Of a stretch of DNA of 47,606 bases, positions 8,886 to 20,060 are shown one piece after another. The stretch is from the NCBI GenBank assembly GCA_007121785.1, contig SKJX01000010.1, positions 1 through 47,606 on the forward strand, read 5' to 3'. Source of the DNA: Nitriliruptoraceae bacterium. GTDB taxonomy: Bacteria > Actinomycetota > Nitriliruptoria > Nitriliruptorales > Nitriliruptoraceae. The notes below the pieces were generated by a model that was not told the origin of the DNA, did no database searches, and worked only from the letters and a program-made list of their open reading frames with translations. Numbering within the stretch: the stretch's first letter is position 1; each line of letters begins with the position of its first letter. The position numbers were made by a program, and so were the translations under genes.

Positions 8886-11627
8886 ATGGACCGCGAAGCG
8901 GCGAGCACGCAGGTTCGCCTGCTCGGGGATCTACTCGGCCGGACGATCGCCGACATCGAGGGCGCCGCCCGGCTCGAGTTGGTCGAACGGATCCGGCACC
9001 TGGCCATCGACGCCCGCAGCGGTGACGCGGACGCCAGCCGCGAGCTGGTCGCCATCCTGCGAGACGTGCCCGCGGAGGACGCGCTGGTCGTCGTCACCGC
9101 CTTCGCCTCCTGGTTCCACCTGATCAACCTCGCCGAGGACCAAGCGCTGGTCCGACAGCTGATCTTCGACCGTCAGGCAGCGGCCGATGCCGGCGAGATC
9201 TACACGGAGACGATCGCCGCCGCGATCCAGCGGTTGGCGGATCGAGGGATCGACGCCGACAGCATCGAGGGCGTGCTCCACGAGGTGGCGATCCGGCCGG
9301 TCCTCACCGCGCACCCGACCGAATCGAAGCGTCGGACGGTCCTGACCAAGCTCGGACGGATCTCCGCGGCCCTGCGCCGCCTCGATCAGGAACGCCTCTC
9401 CCCCGAGGTCCGCGAGAACCTCGAGGAGTTCCTGGCGGAGGAGATCACCTCCCTGTGGCTGACCGATGAGACCCGCGCGCAGGCGCCGACGGTGATCGAC
9501 GAGGTGCGCAACGGGCTGTACTGGGTCGACGCGGTGCTCTACGACACCGTCCCACGGCTTTACCGCGAGCTGGATCGGGCCGTGCGTGCCACGTTCCCCG
9601 ATGTCACGGTCGAGGTCGGACGGTTCCTGCGGTTCGGGTCGTGGATCGGCGGGGACCGCGACGGCAACCCCAACGTCACCGCGGCGGTCACCGAGCGCAC
9701 GCTGCGAGAGCACAAGACGCTGGCGATCCGACTGCTGCGTCGATCGATCGATCGACTCCATGCCCACCTGTCGATCACCAGCCGCCGCGCGCCCACCGCG
9801 GCGCTACGTGGACGCTACGCCGCCCTGACCGACGTCCTGCCCGAGGACGCTGCGGAAGCGGAGGAGCGCTACCCCGAGCAGCCGCACCGACAGTTCCTCG
9901 TGCTGGTCTACCGGGTCCTGGCCGTCACCGAGGAGCGGGCAGCCAACCCGTGGCGAGCCGATCGGAAGGTCGATGAACGAAGCTACGCCACGAGCCATCA
10001 GCTGGTCGACGACCTCCAGCTGCTCCGCGACAGCCTCCGGGCCGCCGGCGCCGCGAGGATCGCCGACGGCCGCGTCCGCGACCTGCAGATCCAGGCGGAG
10101 GTGTTCGGCTTCCACCTCGTCACCCTCGATCTGCGACAGCACGCCAGCCGGCACGCCGCGGCGCTCAGCGAGCTGTTCGCCCGCTACGGCGATGCGTCGG
10201 ACTACGCCAGTCTGCCCGAGGACGACCAGCGCTCGATCCTCGAACGGGAACTGAGCACCGAGCGGCCACTCGCTCCGGCCGTCCTCGACCTGTCCGAGGA
10301 GACCAACGAGACGCTGCGACTGTTCCGCACGGTGCGGCGAGCGCACCAGCGGCTCGGCCGCGACGCGATCGACACCTACATCATCTCCATGACCCGGCAG
10401 GTCTCGGACGTGCTGGCCGTGCTGGTGATGGCGCGGGACGCCGGCTGCGGCGACGCGCTGGACGTGACGCCGCTGTTCGAGACGGTCGACGACCTCGACC
10501 GTGCACCGCAGGTCCTCGATGACCTGCTGCGCTGTGAGCCCTACCGCGATCATGTGCACCGCCGACACGACCACCAGCAGGTGATGATCGGCTACTCCGA
10601 CTCCAACAAGGACGGGGGCTACCTCGCGGCGACCTGGCAGCTGCAACGCGCCCAGCGGGCGCTCGCGGAGGTGGCCGACGCCCATGGGGTGAAGCTCACC
10701 CTGTTCCACGGTCGCGGCGGGTCGATCGGCCGCGGCGGTGGTCCCGCCAACGCCGCCATCCGGGCGCAGCCACCGGAATCGGTCCGCGGCCGGTTCAAGC
10801 TCACCGAGCAGGGCGAGGTGATCGCGGCGCGCTACCGCGATGACCGGCTCGCCCACCGCCATCTCGAGCAGATCATCCACGCCGTGCTGCTGACGGCCCG
10901 ACCCGACCGGGCACCGAAGACCACCGCCCGCGTCGACGCGGTGCTGGACGACCTGGCAGGCCGCGCCCGCCAGGCCTACCGCGACCTGGTGCACGACACG
11001 CCGGAGACGATCACCTACCTCCGCGAGGCCACGCCCCTGGACGCGATCGGCGAGCTCAACATCGCCTCCCGCCCGGCGCGCCGCAAGCCGGGTGCGGGCA
11101 TCGACGACCTGCGCGCCATCCCGTGGGTGTTCGCCTGGACGCAGTGCCGCATCAACCTGCCGGCCTGGTACGGGGTCGGTGCCGCCATCCACAGCTGGGC
11201 GGGTGAGGACCACGACCGATGGCAGGAGCTGCGGGAACTGGTCGCGGTCAGCCCGCTCTTGAAGGTCACCCTCGACAACGTCGAGATGGCCCTAGCGAAG
11301 GCCGATCTGCGGATCGCGTCCGAGTACACCCGGTTGGCGCGGCCGGAGATCCGTGCTGCGGTCTTCCCCCAGATCGAGGCCGAGTTCGAACGGACGACCA
11401 CGGCGCTGCGCCGGGTGCTCGGCGGCACCGAACTGCTCGCCCACGACCCGGACCTGCGCGCCGTGCTGAGGCTGCGTGACCCGTACCTCGACCCCCTCCA
11501 TGCGGTCCAGGCCGCGCTGCTTGCGCGACTGCGCGAGGAGACCGACACCGACCGGTCCTCCCGCCTGCGTGACGCGGTCCTGGTCGCGACCAACGGCATC
11601 GCGGCCGGGCTGCGGAACACCGGCTGA
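8886..11627 (+). CDS. ppc: Phosphoenolpyruvate carboxylase
   Basis: A 913-residue enzyme that adds bicarbonate to phosphoenolpyruvate to give oxaloacetate, refilling the citric acid cycle. The length is normal for bacterial PEPC. The catalytic His segment LTAHPTESKRR lies near residue 143, SWIGGDRDGNPNVT near 255, GYSDSNKDGG near 567 and the glycine-rich loop FHGRGGSIGRGGGP near 606. The enzyme ends in RNTG, matching the family's QNTG/RNTG C-terminus. The ATG at 8886 follows GAGGAG at good spacing. A single gene, followed after 102 bp by the SRPBCC gene. Confidence 0.97.
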   Translation: MDREAASTQVRLLGDLLGRTIADIEGAARLELVERIRHLAIDARSGDADASRELVAILRDVPAEDALVVVTAFASWFHLINLAEDQALVRQLIFDRQAAADAGEIYTETIAAAIQRLADRGIDADSIEGVLHEVAIRPVLTAHPTESKRRTVLTKLGRISAALRRLDQERLSPEVRENLEEFLAEEITSLWLTDETRAQAPTVIDEVRNGLYWVDAVLYDTVPRLYRELDRAVRATFPDVTVEVGRFLRFGSWIGGDRDGNPNVTAAVTERTLREHKTLAIRLLRRSIDRLHAHLSITSRRAPTAALRGRYAALTDVLPEDAAEAEERYPEQPHRQFLVLVYRVLAVTEERAANPWRADRKVDERSYATSHQLVDDLQLLRDSLRAAGAARIADGRVRDLQIQAEVFGFHLVTLDLRQHASRHAAALSELFARYGDASDYASLPEDDQRSILERELSTERPLAPAVLDLSEETNETLRLFRTVRRAHQRLGRDAIDTYIISMTRQVSDVLAVLVMARDAGCGDALDVTPLFETVDDLDRAPQVLDDLLRCEPYRDHVHRRHDHQQVMIGYSDSNKDGGYLAATWQLQRAQRALAEVADAHGVKLTLFHGRGGSIGRGGGPANAAIRAQPPESVRGRFKLTEQGEVIAARYRDDRLAHRHLEQIIHAVLLTARPDRAPKTTARVDAVLDDLAGRARQAYRDLVHDTPETITYLREATPLDAIGELNIASRPARRKPGAGIDDLRAIPWVFAWTQCRINLPAWYGVGAAIHSWAGEDHDRWQELRELVAVSPLLKVTLDNVEMALAKADLRIASEYTRLARPEIRAAVFPQIEAEFERTTTALRRVLGGTELLAHDPDLRAVLRLRDPYLDPLHAVQAALLARLREETDTDRSSRLRDAVLVATNGIAAGLRNTG

Positions 11628-11729
11628 GATGCTCGATGCGGGCTCGCCAGCCGGGCTGTGTGGTCCCTCAGGTTGAGGACCTCCTGCCCTGCTGGACGTC
11701 ACCGGGGGCGCCGTACCGTCGGAGAGCCG

Positions 11730-14729
<3,000 letters not shown>

Positions 14730-14808
14730 TCACAGGAGCGACGCTCGGGAACGAGTAGGCAACCGTCGCGTGGCCCTGGTGTACGACCCGCCGACACAAA
14801 GGCAGACG

Positions 14809-15231
14809 ATGAGCGGCCCGACCGACCGCAACGACCTCGAGGTGCTATCGCTCGCGCAGTGCCTCTCACTCCTGCGTAGCCGCCCGCTGGGACGCCTCGC
14901 CTACGTCGAGGCCGGTGAACCGGTCGTCATCCCGGTCAACCACACCGTCGACGGCTCCACCGTCGTGCTGCGCACCGTGGTCGGCGGCAAGCTCGACGCG
15001 GCGTTGGTCGGCCAGCCGGTCGCGTTCCAACTCGACGACCACGATCCGTCCCGCGGGACGGGGTGGAGCGTCCTGGTCCAAGGCCGGGCCGAGTTGCTCG
15101 AGGACGACGACCGCATCGCCCGCTACGAGGACGAGCTGGACAGCTGGGCGATCGAGCACGGACACGAGGCCGCCTGGATCCGGATCGTCGCCGACGAGGT
15201 GTCCGGGCGGCGGCTGCGACGGAGCAGCTGA
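14809..15231 (+). CDS. Pyridoxamine 5'-phosphate oxidase-fold flavoprotein
   Basis: A 140-residue split-barrel protein of the Pyridox_ox_2 group. It shows LRSRPLGRLAYVEAGEPVVIPVNHTVDG near the N-terminus, the family's usual strand pair, then KLDAAL, GWSVLVQGRAELLED and a final AWIRI strand. Such proteins bind FMN or F420/haem-like cofactors; the substrate is not predictable, and it is not a true PdxH. Start: ATG 14809 with AAAGG at 14798-14802; an earlier in-frame GTG lacks a good site. Similar proteins belong to the hypoxia/nitric-oxide DosR regulon in mycobacteria, fitting its place beside the DevR-like gene. Confidence 0.8.
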   Translation: MSGPTDRNDLEVLSLAQCLSLLRSRPLGRLAYVEAGEPVVIPVNHTVDGSTVVLRTVVGGKLDAALVGQPVAFQLDDHDPSRGTGWSVLVQGRAELLEDDDRIARYEDELDSWAIEHGHEAAWIRIVADEVSGRRLRRSS

Positions 15232-15265
15232 CCAGCGGTGCCCGCTGCACGTCACGTGGGGGATC

Positions 15266-15334
15266 GGCCCTAGCGGCCCGCCCCATCCGGGCCGTCAGGG
15301 CCGAAGGTCCGTCGTGGCTAGGGCCATCAGGGCC
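15266..15334. repeat. Cluster of GGGCC half-sites in direct pairs
   Basis: Three pairs with identical spacing: GGCCC-TAGC-GGCCC at 15266-15279, GGGCC-GTCA-GGGCC at 15289-15302 and GGGCC-ATCA-GGGCC at 15321-15334. Each pair repeats a half-site with a 9-bp period. The half-site is the same as in the palindrome at 14702-14717, so binding by the nearby DevR-like regulator is possible. Confidence 0.5.
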
Positions 15335-15484
15335 GGACGGAGGGGACCGTCCACCCTGCCGCCGGGTCCGGAGCGGCGCCATCCTCCTGCTCGACGCTGA
15401 CCACCTCGACAGGACCGAGCGGGCAATCCGGGCCACACGCACGGATCGGCGTCAGCCGACCGCACCTCGGACGCGCCGTGGTCC

Positions 15485-15537
15485 CGACGGGATCGGACGC
15501 CGTGCGTTCCGACGGGATCGGACGCCGTACGTCCCGA
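15485..15537. repeat. 25-bp tandem repeat
   Basis: CGACGGGATCGGACGCCGT occurs at 15485-15503 and again at 15510-15528, a 25-bp period, with a partial third unit (CCCGACGA) after it. It sits within 75 bp of the multicopper oxidase start and may be a regulator site or the remains of a duplication. Confidence 0.8.
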
Positions 15538-15556
15538 CGACCGCAGGAGACGAGAG

Positions 15557-17017
15557 ATGGCCGAGGAGCAGGACGAGGGACGGACGATGGGCACCATCGC
15601 CACGGGGGTCACCGCGGTGGTCGCTCTGGTGCTCGCCGCCGGCGCGCTGATCGTGGCCAGTGGCCCCGGTGGCGCTGCCTCCGAGCCAGCTCCGGCGGCG
15701 ACCACCACCGAAGCCCCCACGGACGGCCCGGAGAGCGCACCCGCGGAGGTGGCGGTCGAACTGTCGGAGTTCGCGATCGAGCCCACTGACATCACGGTCG
15801 CCGCCGGGGGCAGCCTGCAGGTGAGCAACATCGGCTCCGCTGACCACGACCTGGCCGTGGTCGACACCGAGGTCGCCACACCGATGCTCGCGGGCGGTGA
15901 GGACGCCACGCTCCCGCTCGACGGTCTGGAGCCGGGGACCTACGACCTGCTGTGCACCGTCCCGGGCCACGACAGCAGCGGGATGACCGGCACCCTCACG
16001 GTCGTCGACGGCGATGGTGGCGATGCGACCGTCGCCGCGGACGAGGACCACGACCCCGACCACGACGTCGCCGCGGACGAGGACTGGGAGGCTCTGGACG
16101 CCGCGATGGCGGAGACGATCGGGCAGTTCCCCGCGGAGACCGAGGGACTCGGCAACCAGCCGCTCGAGCCCGAGGAGATCCGCGAGGACGGCACCAAGGT
16201 GTTCCGCCTGGTCGCGGAGACCTTCGAGTGGGAGTTGGAGCCCGGCAACTTCGTCGAGGCCTGGGGCTACAACGGTCAGGTCCCGGGTCCGATGATCCAG
16301 GTCGACGTCGGCGACGACGTCGAGGTCATCGTGGAGAACGAACTGCCGATGGGTACCGACGTGCACTGGCACGGCGTGCGGGTCCCCCACGACCAGGACG
16401 GCGTCGCGCCGATCACCCAGGACCTGATCGAGCCGGGCGAGACCTTCACCTACGAGTTCACCGCCGAGGAACCGGCGATCGGGATGTACCACCCGCACCA
16501 CCACGGCCAGATGAAGCTGCCCAACGGCATGTTCGGTGCGTTCATCATCGGCGAGGTCGGTGAGGACATCCCGTTCCCCTCGGGTGAGGTCGGTGGCCGT
16601 GACGTCCCCGACGACATCGAGATCGCGCAGGAGATCCCGATGATCCTCAACGACGCGGGCGCGATCGGCCTGTCGATCAACGGCAAGTCGTTCCCGGCGA
16701 CCGAGCCGATCGTGGTCGAGCAGGACGAGTGGATCGTCATCCACTACTACAACGAGGGTCTGCAGATCCACCCGATGCACCTGCACCAGATGCCACAACT
16801 GGTGTTCGCCAAGGACGGGTTCCCGTTGGACGCACCGCAGTGGGAGGACACCGTCAACGTCGCCCCGGGTGAGCGCTACAGCGTGCTCGTCCACGCCTCC
16901 GACCCGGGCGTGTGGGTGCTGCACTGCCACATCCTCACCCACGCCGAGCGCCACGAGGGCATGTTCGGCATGGTCACCGCCATGATCGTGGAGGAAGCCG
17001 GCGGCGAGGACGCCTGA
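15557..17017 (+). CDS. Multicopper oxidase with extra N-terminal cupredoxin domain
   Basis: A 486-residue exported copper protein. A membrane helix or signal lies near residues 11-34. A first cupredoxin domain (about 60-150) has type-1 copper ligands: His in SADHDL, then Cys, His and Met in LLCTVPGHDSSGM. After an acidic linker comes a two-domain multicopper oxidase: HWHG near 270, HPHHHGQ near 312, HPMHLHQ near 405 and HCHILTHAERHEGMF near 455, giving the trinuclear and type-1 sites. It resembles small two-domain laccases. The substrate is unknown. Start: ATG 15557 after AGGAG. The final part is duplicated, decayed, at 47430-47541. Confidence 0.87.
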   Translation: MAEEQDEGRTMGTIATGVTAVVALVLAAGALIVASGPGGAASEPAPAATTTEAPTDGPESAPAEVAVELSEFAIEPTDITVAAGGSLQVSNIGSADHDLAVVDTEVATPMLAGGEDATLPLDGLEPGTYDLLCTVPGHDSSGMTGTLTVVDGDGGDATVAADEDHDPDHDVAADEDWEALDAAMAETIGQFPAETEGLGNQPLEPEEIREDGTKVFRLVAETFEWELEPGNFVEAWGYNGQVPGPMIQVDVGDDVEVIVENELPMGTDVHWHGVRVPHDQDGVAPITQDLIEPGETFTYEFTAEEPAIGMYHPHHHGQMKLPNGMFGAFIIGEVGEDIPFPSGEVGGRDVPDDIEIAQEIPMILNDAGAIGLSINGKSFPATEPIVVEQDEWIVIHYYNEGLQIHPMHLHQMPQLVFAKDGFPLDAPQWEDTVNVAPGERYSVLVHASDPGVWVLHCHILTHAERHEGMFGMVTAMIVEEAGGEDA

Positions 17018-17093
17018 GCCACGCGGCGAGCGCCGCGCGTCCGACGGTGCCCCGGGCCTCGCGCACGGGGCACCTGCATGCGCCGCTACGCTG
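16907..17093 (+). repeat. Left copy of island-flanking direct repeat
   Basis: The last part of the multicopper oxidase gene, its terminator and the following bases (to GCCGCTA). Similar to 47430-47606 in the same orientation, about 80% identical by eye in the best part. The two copies bracket the roughly 30-kb catabolic island. Confidence 0.7.
17047..17073 (+). terminator. Terminator hairpin after the multicopper oxidase gene
   Basis: GTGCCCCG at 17047-17054 pairs with CGGGGCAC at 17066-17073 around an 11-base loop, 29 bases after the stop. A related hairpin (GCCCC/GGGGC) is kept in the decayed copy near 47566-47588. Confidence 0.6.
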
Positions 17094-17124
17094 GCGTCAA
17101 CGGCGACGGAGACCCGTCGTCCAC

Positions 17125-17170
17125 GACACCCGGGGAGCTCGGGACAGCCGGGCTGAGAGGGTGGCCACCG
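17125..17170 (+). ncRNA. Truncated TPP riboswitch (THI element), 5' half only
   Basis: The stretch carries CGGGGAGCTCGGG followed by GCCGGGCTGAGAGGG, the 5' side of the thiamin pyrophosphate riboswitch with its conserved CUGAGA. The conserved 3' half (CCTGATCYGG...TAATGCCRGCG...AGGGA) should follow within about 60 bases but I cannot find it. So this is probably a remnant cut by the rearrangement that placed the island here. It is unlikely to regulate the aminotransferase gene. Confidence 0.55.
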
Positions 17171-17506
17171 CAAGGACGGAGCACGATCGTCCGGTCGTCA
17201 CCGCCGCCGGCTCCACCCCGACGTGGATTCGGCTGGTCAGTGACCTCGACTCGGTCGCACCCCGCTCAAGGGCCTACAGTCCGACCGACGAGTCGGGCGA
17301 TCTCCACAACCCGTGGTCTGCACGGCCTAGGCTCCAGCCTGCAGAGGATCACCGCTGCGCCCACACCCGCACCGAGATGACGGTCACGGTGGACCTCCTG
17401 CCTGGCGTTGGGCAGACCGAACCGAGACCCGAGCCACCCGACACGACGGCTGATCGCGACGCATGGCGAGGTTCGGACCCCTCGCCACCACATGAGGAGG
17501 AGCACC

Positions 17507-18316
17507 GTGAGCTTCGCACCCCGCGCCTGTGTCGACGGAGAGGTGGTCCCGCTGAGCGAGGCGCGCGTGCCCGTCACGGACCAGGGCTTCGCGCGCGGCC
17601 ACGGCGCGGTGGAGACGATCGCCGTCTGGGACGGTGCCGCCTTCCGACTGCCAGACCACCTCGAACGCCTCGCGGCGTCCGCTGAGGCGATCCTGCTGCC
17701 ACGCCCCTCGCTGACGACGCTCGAGCAGGACGTCACCCGCGTCCTCGACGGCGTCACCGGCGATGCGGTCGTCCGGATCTACGTGACCGCATCGAGCGCA
17801 CGCGTGGTCATCGTCGAGGGCATCCCCGAGCGGCCGGCGCCGAGCCACCTCATCCCGCAGGTCGCTCCATGGGTCCAGCCCCGCGCCGACGCCCTCGCCG
17901 CAGGGGCGAAGACGATGTCGACCCTGGCGAACGTCCTCGCGACCAAGACGGCCCAAGCGGCGGGCGGAGACGACGCCCTGCTGATCTCAACCAACGGGCA
18001 CGTGCTCGAAGGTCCGACGTTCGCCGTCTGTTGGGCGTCCGACGGCGTCATCCACTCCCCTTCGCACCAGCTCGGACTCGTCGATTCCGTAAGCCAACGA
18101 CTCGTGCTCGAGATCGCGGATGCCATCGGCTACCGCATCCAGACCGGGGCGTACACGCTCGACGATCTCGGGCGGGCCGACGAGGTCATGGCGAGTTCCA
18201 CCTCCCGCGATCTCATCGCTATTCGTCGGGTCGGCGAGCACGTGTTCGACGAGCGGACACCGACCCGCGACCGCATCAACGACGAGCTCTGGAAGGTGCG
18301 CCGCGGACGGGCGTGA
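17507..18316 (+). CDS. Class IV (fold-type IV) PLP aminotransferase/lyase
   Basis: A 269-residue enzyme of the branched-chain/D-amino-acid aminotransferase and aminodeoxychorismate lyase family. Family features: N-terminal VPVTDQGFARGHGAVETIAVW, the PLP-Lys segment GAKTMSTLANVLATKTAQ near residue 130, and DDALLISTNGHVLEG with the catalytic Glu. The substrate cannot be told. Start: GTG 17507 after GAGGAGGAG; upstream in-frame codons lack a site. It is the only plus-strand gene in the island and converges with the amidohydrolase 34 bp away. In a B6 island it may remove or add amino groups, but this is a guess. Confidence 0.82.
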   Translation: MSFAPRACVDGEVVPLSEARVPVTDQGFARGHGAVETIAVWDGAAFRLPDHLERLAASAEAILLPRPSLTTLEQDVTRVLDGVTGDAVVRIYVTASSARVVIVEGIPERPAPSHLIPQVAPWVQPRADALAAGAKTMSTLANVLATKTAQAAGGDDALLISTNGHVLEGPTFAVCWASDGVIHSPSHQLGLVDSVSQRLVLEIADAIGYRIQTGAYTLDDLGRADEVMASSTSRDLIAIRRVGEHVFDERTPTRDRINDELWKVRRGRA

Positions 18317-18350
18317 AGGGGACCGAACGCGCGACCAGGTCAGCGGGTGG

Positions 18351-19055
18351 TCAGGAGAGGAAGAGCTGCGCCGCGCTCCGACCGAGGACCCATGACAGGT
18401 CCTCGTCGGAAAGCCCGCTCTTCTCGACCTTGAGCCGCTCCACCTCAGCGTCGTGGAAGGGCACGTCCGAGCCGAACAGGACCCGCTCGCGACCAACCCG
18501 CTGGACCGCCTCGGCGATCTTCGAGTGCATCGGCATCCCCGAGGTCTCGAGGTAGACGTTGTCGTTGCGTGCGGCTACGTCGATCGCCGCGTTGATGTAG
18601 ACGATGTTGCCATGGCCCATGTGGCCGAGGATCACCGACACGTCAGGGAACTCCCGGACGAGCTCCTCGATGCTCCAGGGAAGGGTGAAGATGGGGTGTC
18701 CGCAGTGGATGAGCGCTGGAGCCCGGCGGGCACGGAGGACCTCCATGACGGGGTGCACGCTGGGATCGTTCGGGTGATAGCCGTCAAGCAGCGGATGGAG
18801 CTTGACGCCGACGAACCCTCGTCCCAGGAACCCGTCGCAGTCGTCAGCGACGCCGGGATGACGCGGATTGGCCCAGAAGAGCCCGTGCGCCCCTTCCACC
18901 TCGGCAACGGAACGAGAGACGAGCTCGTTGTCGGGATGGAACACGACGCCGCCGTCGAGCCGCTGTTCAGCGAAGATGGTCCGCAGACCTGCAAGGTCGA
19001 GGGAGACACCGAACATCGGGAAGTCGCCGATGTGCATGTGGGCGTCGAACAGCAT
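18351..19055 (-). CDS. Amidohydrolase-2 family metal hydrolase/decarboxylase
   Basis: A 234-residue TIM-barrel protein. The N-terminal FDAHMHIGD gives the H-x-H metal ligands. VGVKLHPLLDGYHP, ALIHCGHP, VILGHMGHG and the terminal LFGSDVPFH with the catalytic Asp follow in the order of the PF04909 family, which includes ACMSD-like decarboxylases and lactone or amide hydrolases. It is shorter than typical members (about 280-330), but no motif is missing. It is the last gene of the BMP-transporter operon, 45 bp after the lipoprotein gene, and may act on an imported compound. Confidence 0.8.
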   Translation of the reverse strand: MLFDAHMHIGDFPMFGVSLDLAGLRTIFAEQRLDGGVVFHPDNELVSRSVAEVEGAHGLFWANPRHPGVADDCDGFLGRGFVGVKLHPLLDGYHPNDPSVHPVMEVLRARRAPALIHCGHPIFTLPWSIEELVREFPDVSVILGHMGHGNIVYINAAIDVAARNDNVYLETSGMPMHSKIAEAVQRVGRERVLFGSDVPFHDAEVERLKVEKSGLSDEDLSWVLGRSAAQLFLS

Positions 19056-19100
19056 CTCACGGCCTTTCTTCGGCGTGTGGTGTGCCAGCTCCTGATCGTT

Positions 19101-20060
19101 TCAGAGGGGACCGAACTCGAAGGTGACGCGGTCTGGGTCCCGCTGCGCGTCGAGCCAGAGTTCCAAGGTCAAGACGTCGTCGCCCGCAACCTCCTCCGCG
19201 AAGGACAGCAGGAAGGTGAGGTCGCCGTCATCGGCGACCTCACGGTCGACGAACCGCGGCTCGTGCGTGCCGACATCGTGGAGACGGATGCGCTCGGACA
19301 CGAGATCGACCGGTTCGCCGGAAGGGTCATCGTGGACGATCCTCCCGGCGACCTGCACCACGCCGATCGTGGTCCGGTGTACTCCTTCGATGCGAACCAC
19401 GTCCCCGCGGTCGAGGGCAACGGCCGGTGGAAGCTCCTCAGAAGCGACCGTTTCCTCGCCTATCGGGACCCCGTTGCGCTCGTAGGACGCGAGCCTCAGC
19501 TCGCCGTCACCCCGCTCCACGAGCTCGAAGCGGTCGAAGATCCGGCGCTCGACGTGCCCCGAACCGGTCGCCCGATCCTCGGAGATCCGACCGGTGACGA
19601 GCAGTCCGCGTTCGTCATCCGACTCGAGCTCGAAGGACTCCCACTGCGTCACCGGCTCCATCGGATGCGTGCCGGTCAGCGCCTGTATCGTGACCATGAA
19701 CCTGGCGAGGTCCTCGGCAGCACCGACCGAGGTCGCGAGCATCTCGGTTGCGTCGTCCGTGCCGAAGTAGCGCCGGATTGCCTCGGCAGCCGCGGGGAGT
19801 CTCGGGTCCCCGTCCGGGCCGGGCTCCTCGACGTTCGGTGAGCGCCACCACCGCTCATCGACATAGATCGGTGCATCGAGGCTGCCAGGTTCGAGGTCGT
19901 CACGCCCGATCTCGTCTCCGGCCCCATCGCTGAGGGACTCGTCCCGGACCCCGCCGCCCTCGTCAGCGGACTCCGACGTCAGCGAGCAGCCCGACGCGAT
20001 GGCGACCGTCGTCACGAGCGCCGTGATCGCGACGAACCCGCGTCGCTGCGCCGGTGCCAT
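19101..20060 (-). CDS. Putative lipoprotein of unknown function
   Basis: A 319-residue exported protein with a lipoprotein signal peptide ending in IASGC (Cys near residue 25), then an acidic linker. I do not recognise the mature domain; it is mixed alpha/beta with many charged residues (segments such as RRYFGTDDATEMLATSVG). Start: ATG 20060, overlapping the stop of the permease gene as TGATG, so it is co-translated with the transporter. It may be an accessory or second binding component, but nothing in it shows this. Confidence 0.65.
   Translation of the reverse strand: MAPAQRRGFVAITALVTTVAIASGCSLTSESADEGGGVRDESLSDGAGDEIGRDDLEPGSLDAPIYVDERWWRSPNVEEPGPDGDPRLPAAAEAIRRYFGTDDATEMLATSVGAAEDLARFMVTIQALTGTHPMEPVTQWESFELESDDERGLLVTGRISEDRATGSGHVERRIFDRFELVERGDGELRLASYERNGVPIGEETVASEELPPAVALDRGDVVRIEGVHRTTIGVVQVAGRIVHDDPSGEPVDLVSERIRLHDVGTHEPRFVDREVADDGDLTFLLSFAEEVAGDDVLTLELWLDAQRDPDRVTFEFGPL

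Larger units (their letters stand above)
15232..15556. other. Repeat-rich regulatory region before the multicopper oxidase
   Basis: A 325-bp region without a credible gene. It contains a cluster of GGGCC/GGCCC half-sites at 15266-15334 and a 25-bp tandem repeat at 15485-15537, each listed separately, and an AGGAG-type ribosome site right before the next ATG. Confidence 0.6.
17018..17506. other. Junction region between multicopper oxidase gene and island
   Basis: A 489-bp stretch without a credible gene. In order it holds the oxidase terminator, a segment repeated at the right edge of the window (to about 17093), a partial TPP-riboswitch-like sequence (about 17125-17170), then about 300 bp in which I see no recognisable element before the Shine-Dalgarno sequence of the class IV aminotransferase. 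Confidence 0.6.

Noticed and set aside
15452-17173. 573-codon minus-strand open frame opposite the multicopper oxidase gene
   Set aside because: Opposite strand has intact copper-binding motifs and a ribosome site; this frame has neither.
17125-17260. Functional TPP riboswitch controlling the class IV aminotransferase
   Set aside because: The conserved 3' half is not found and the spacing to the gene is over 300 bases.
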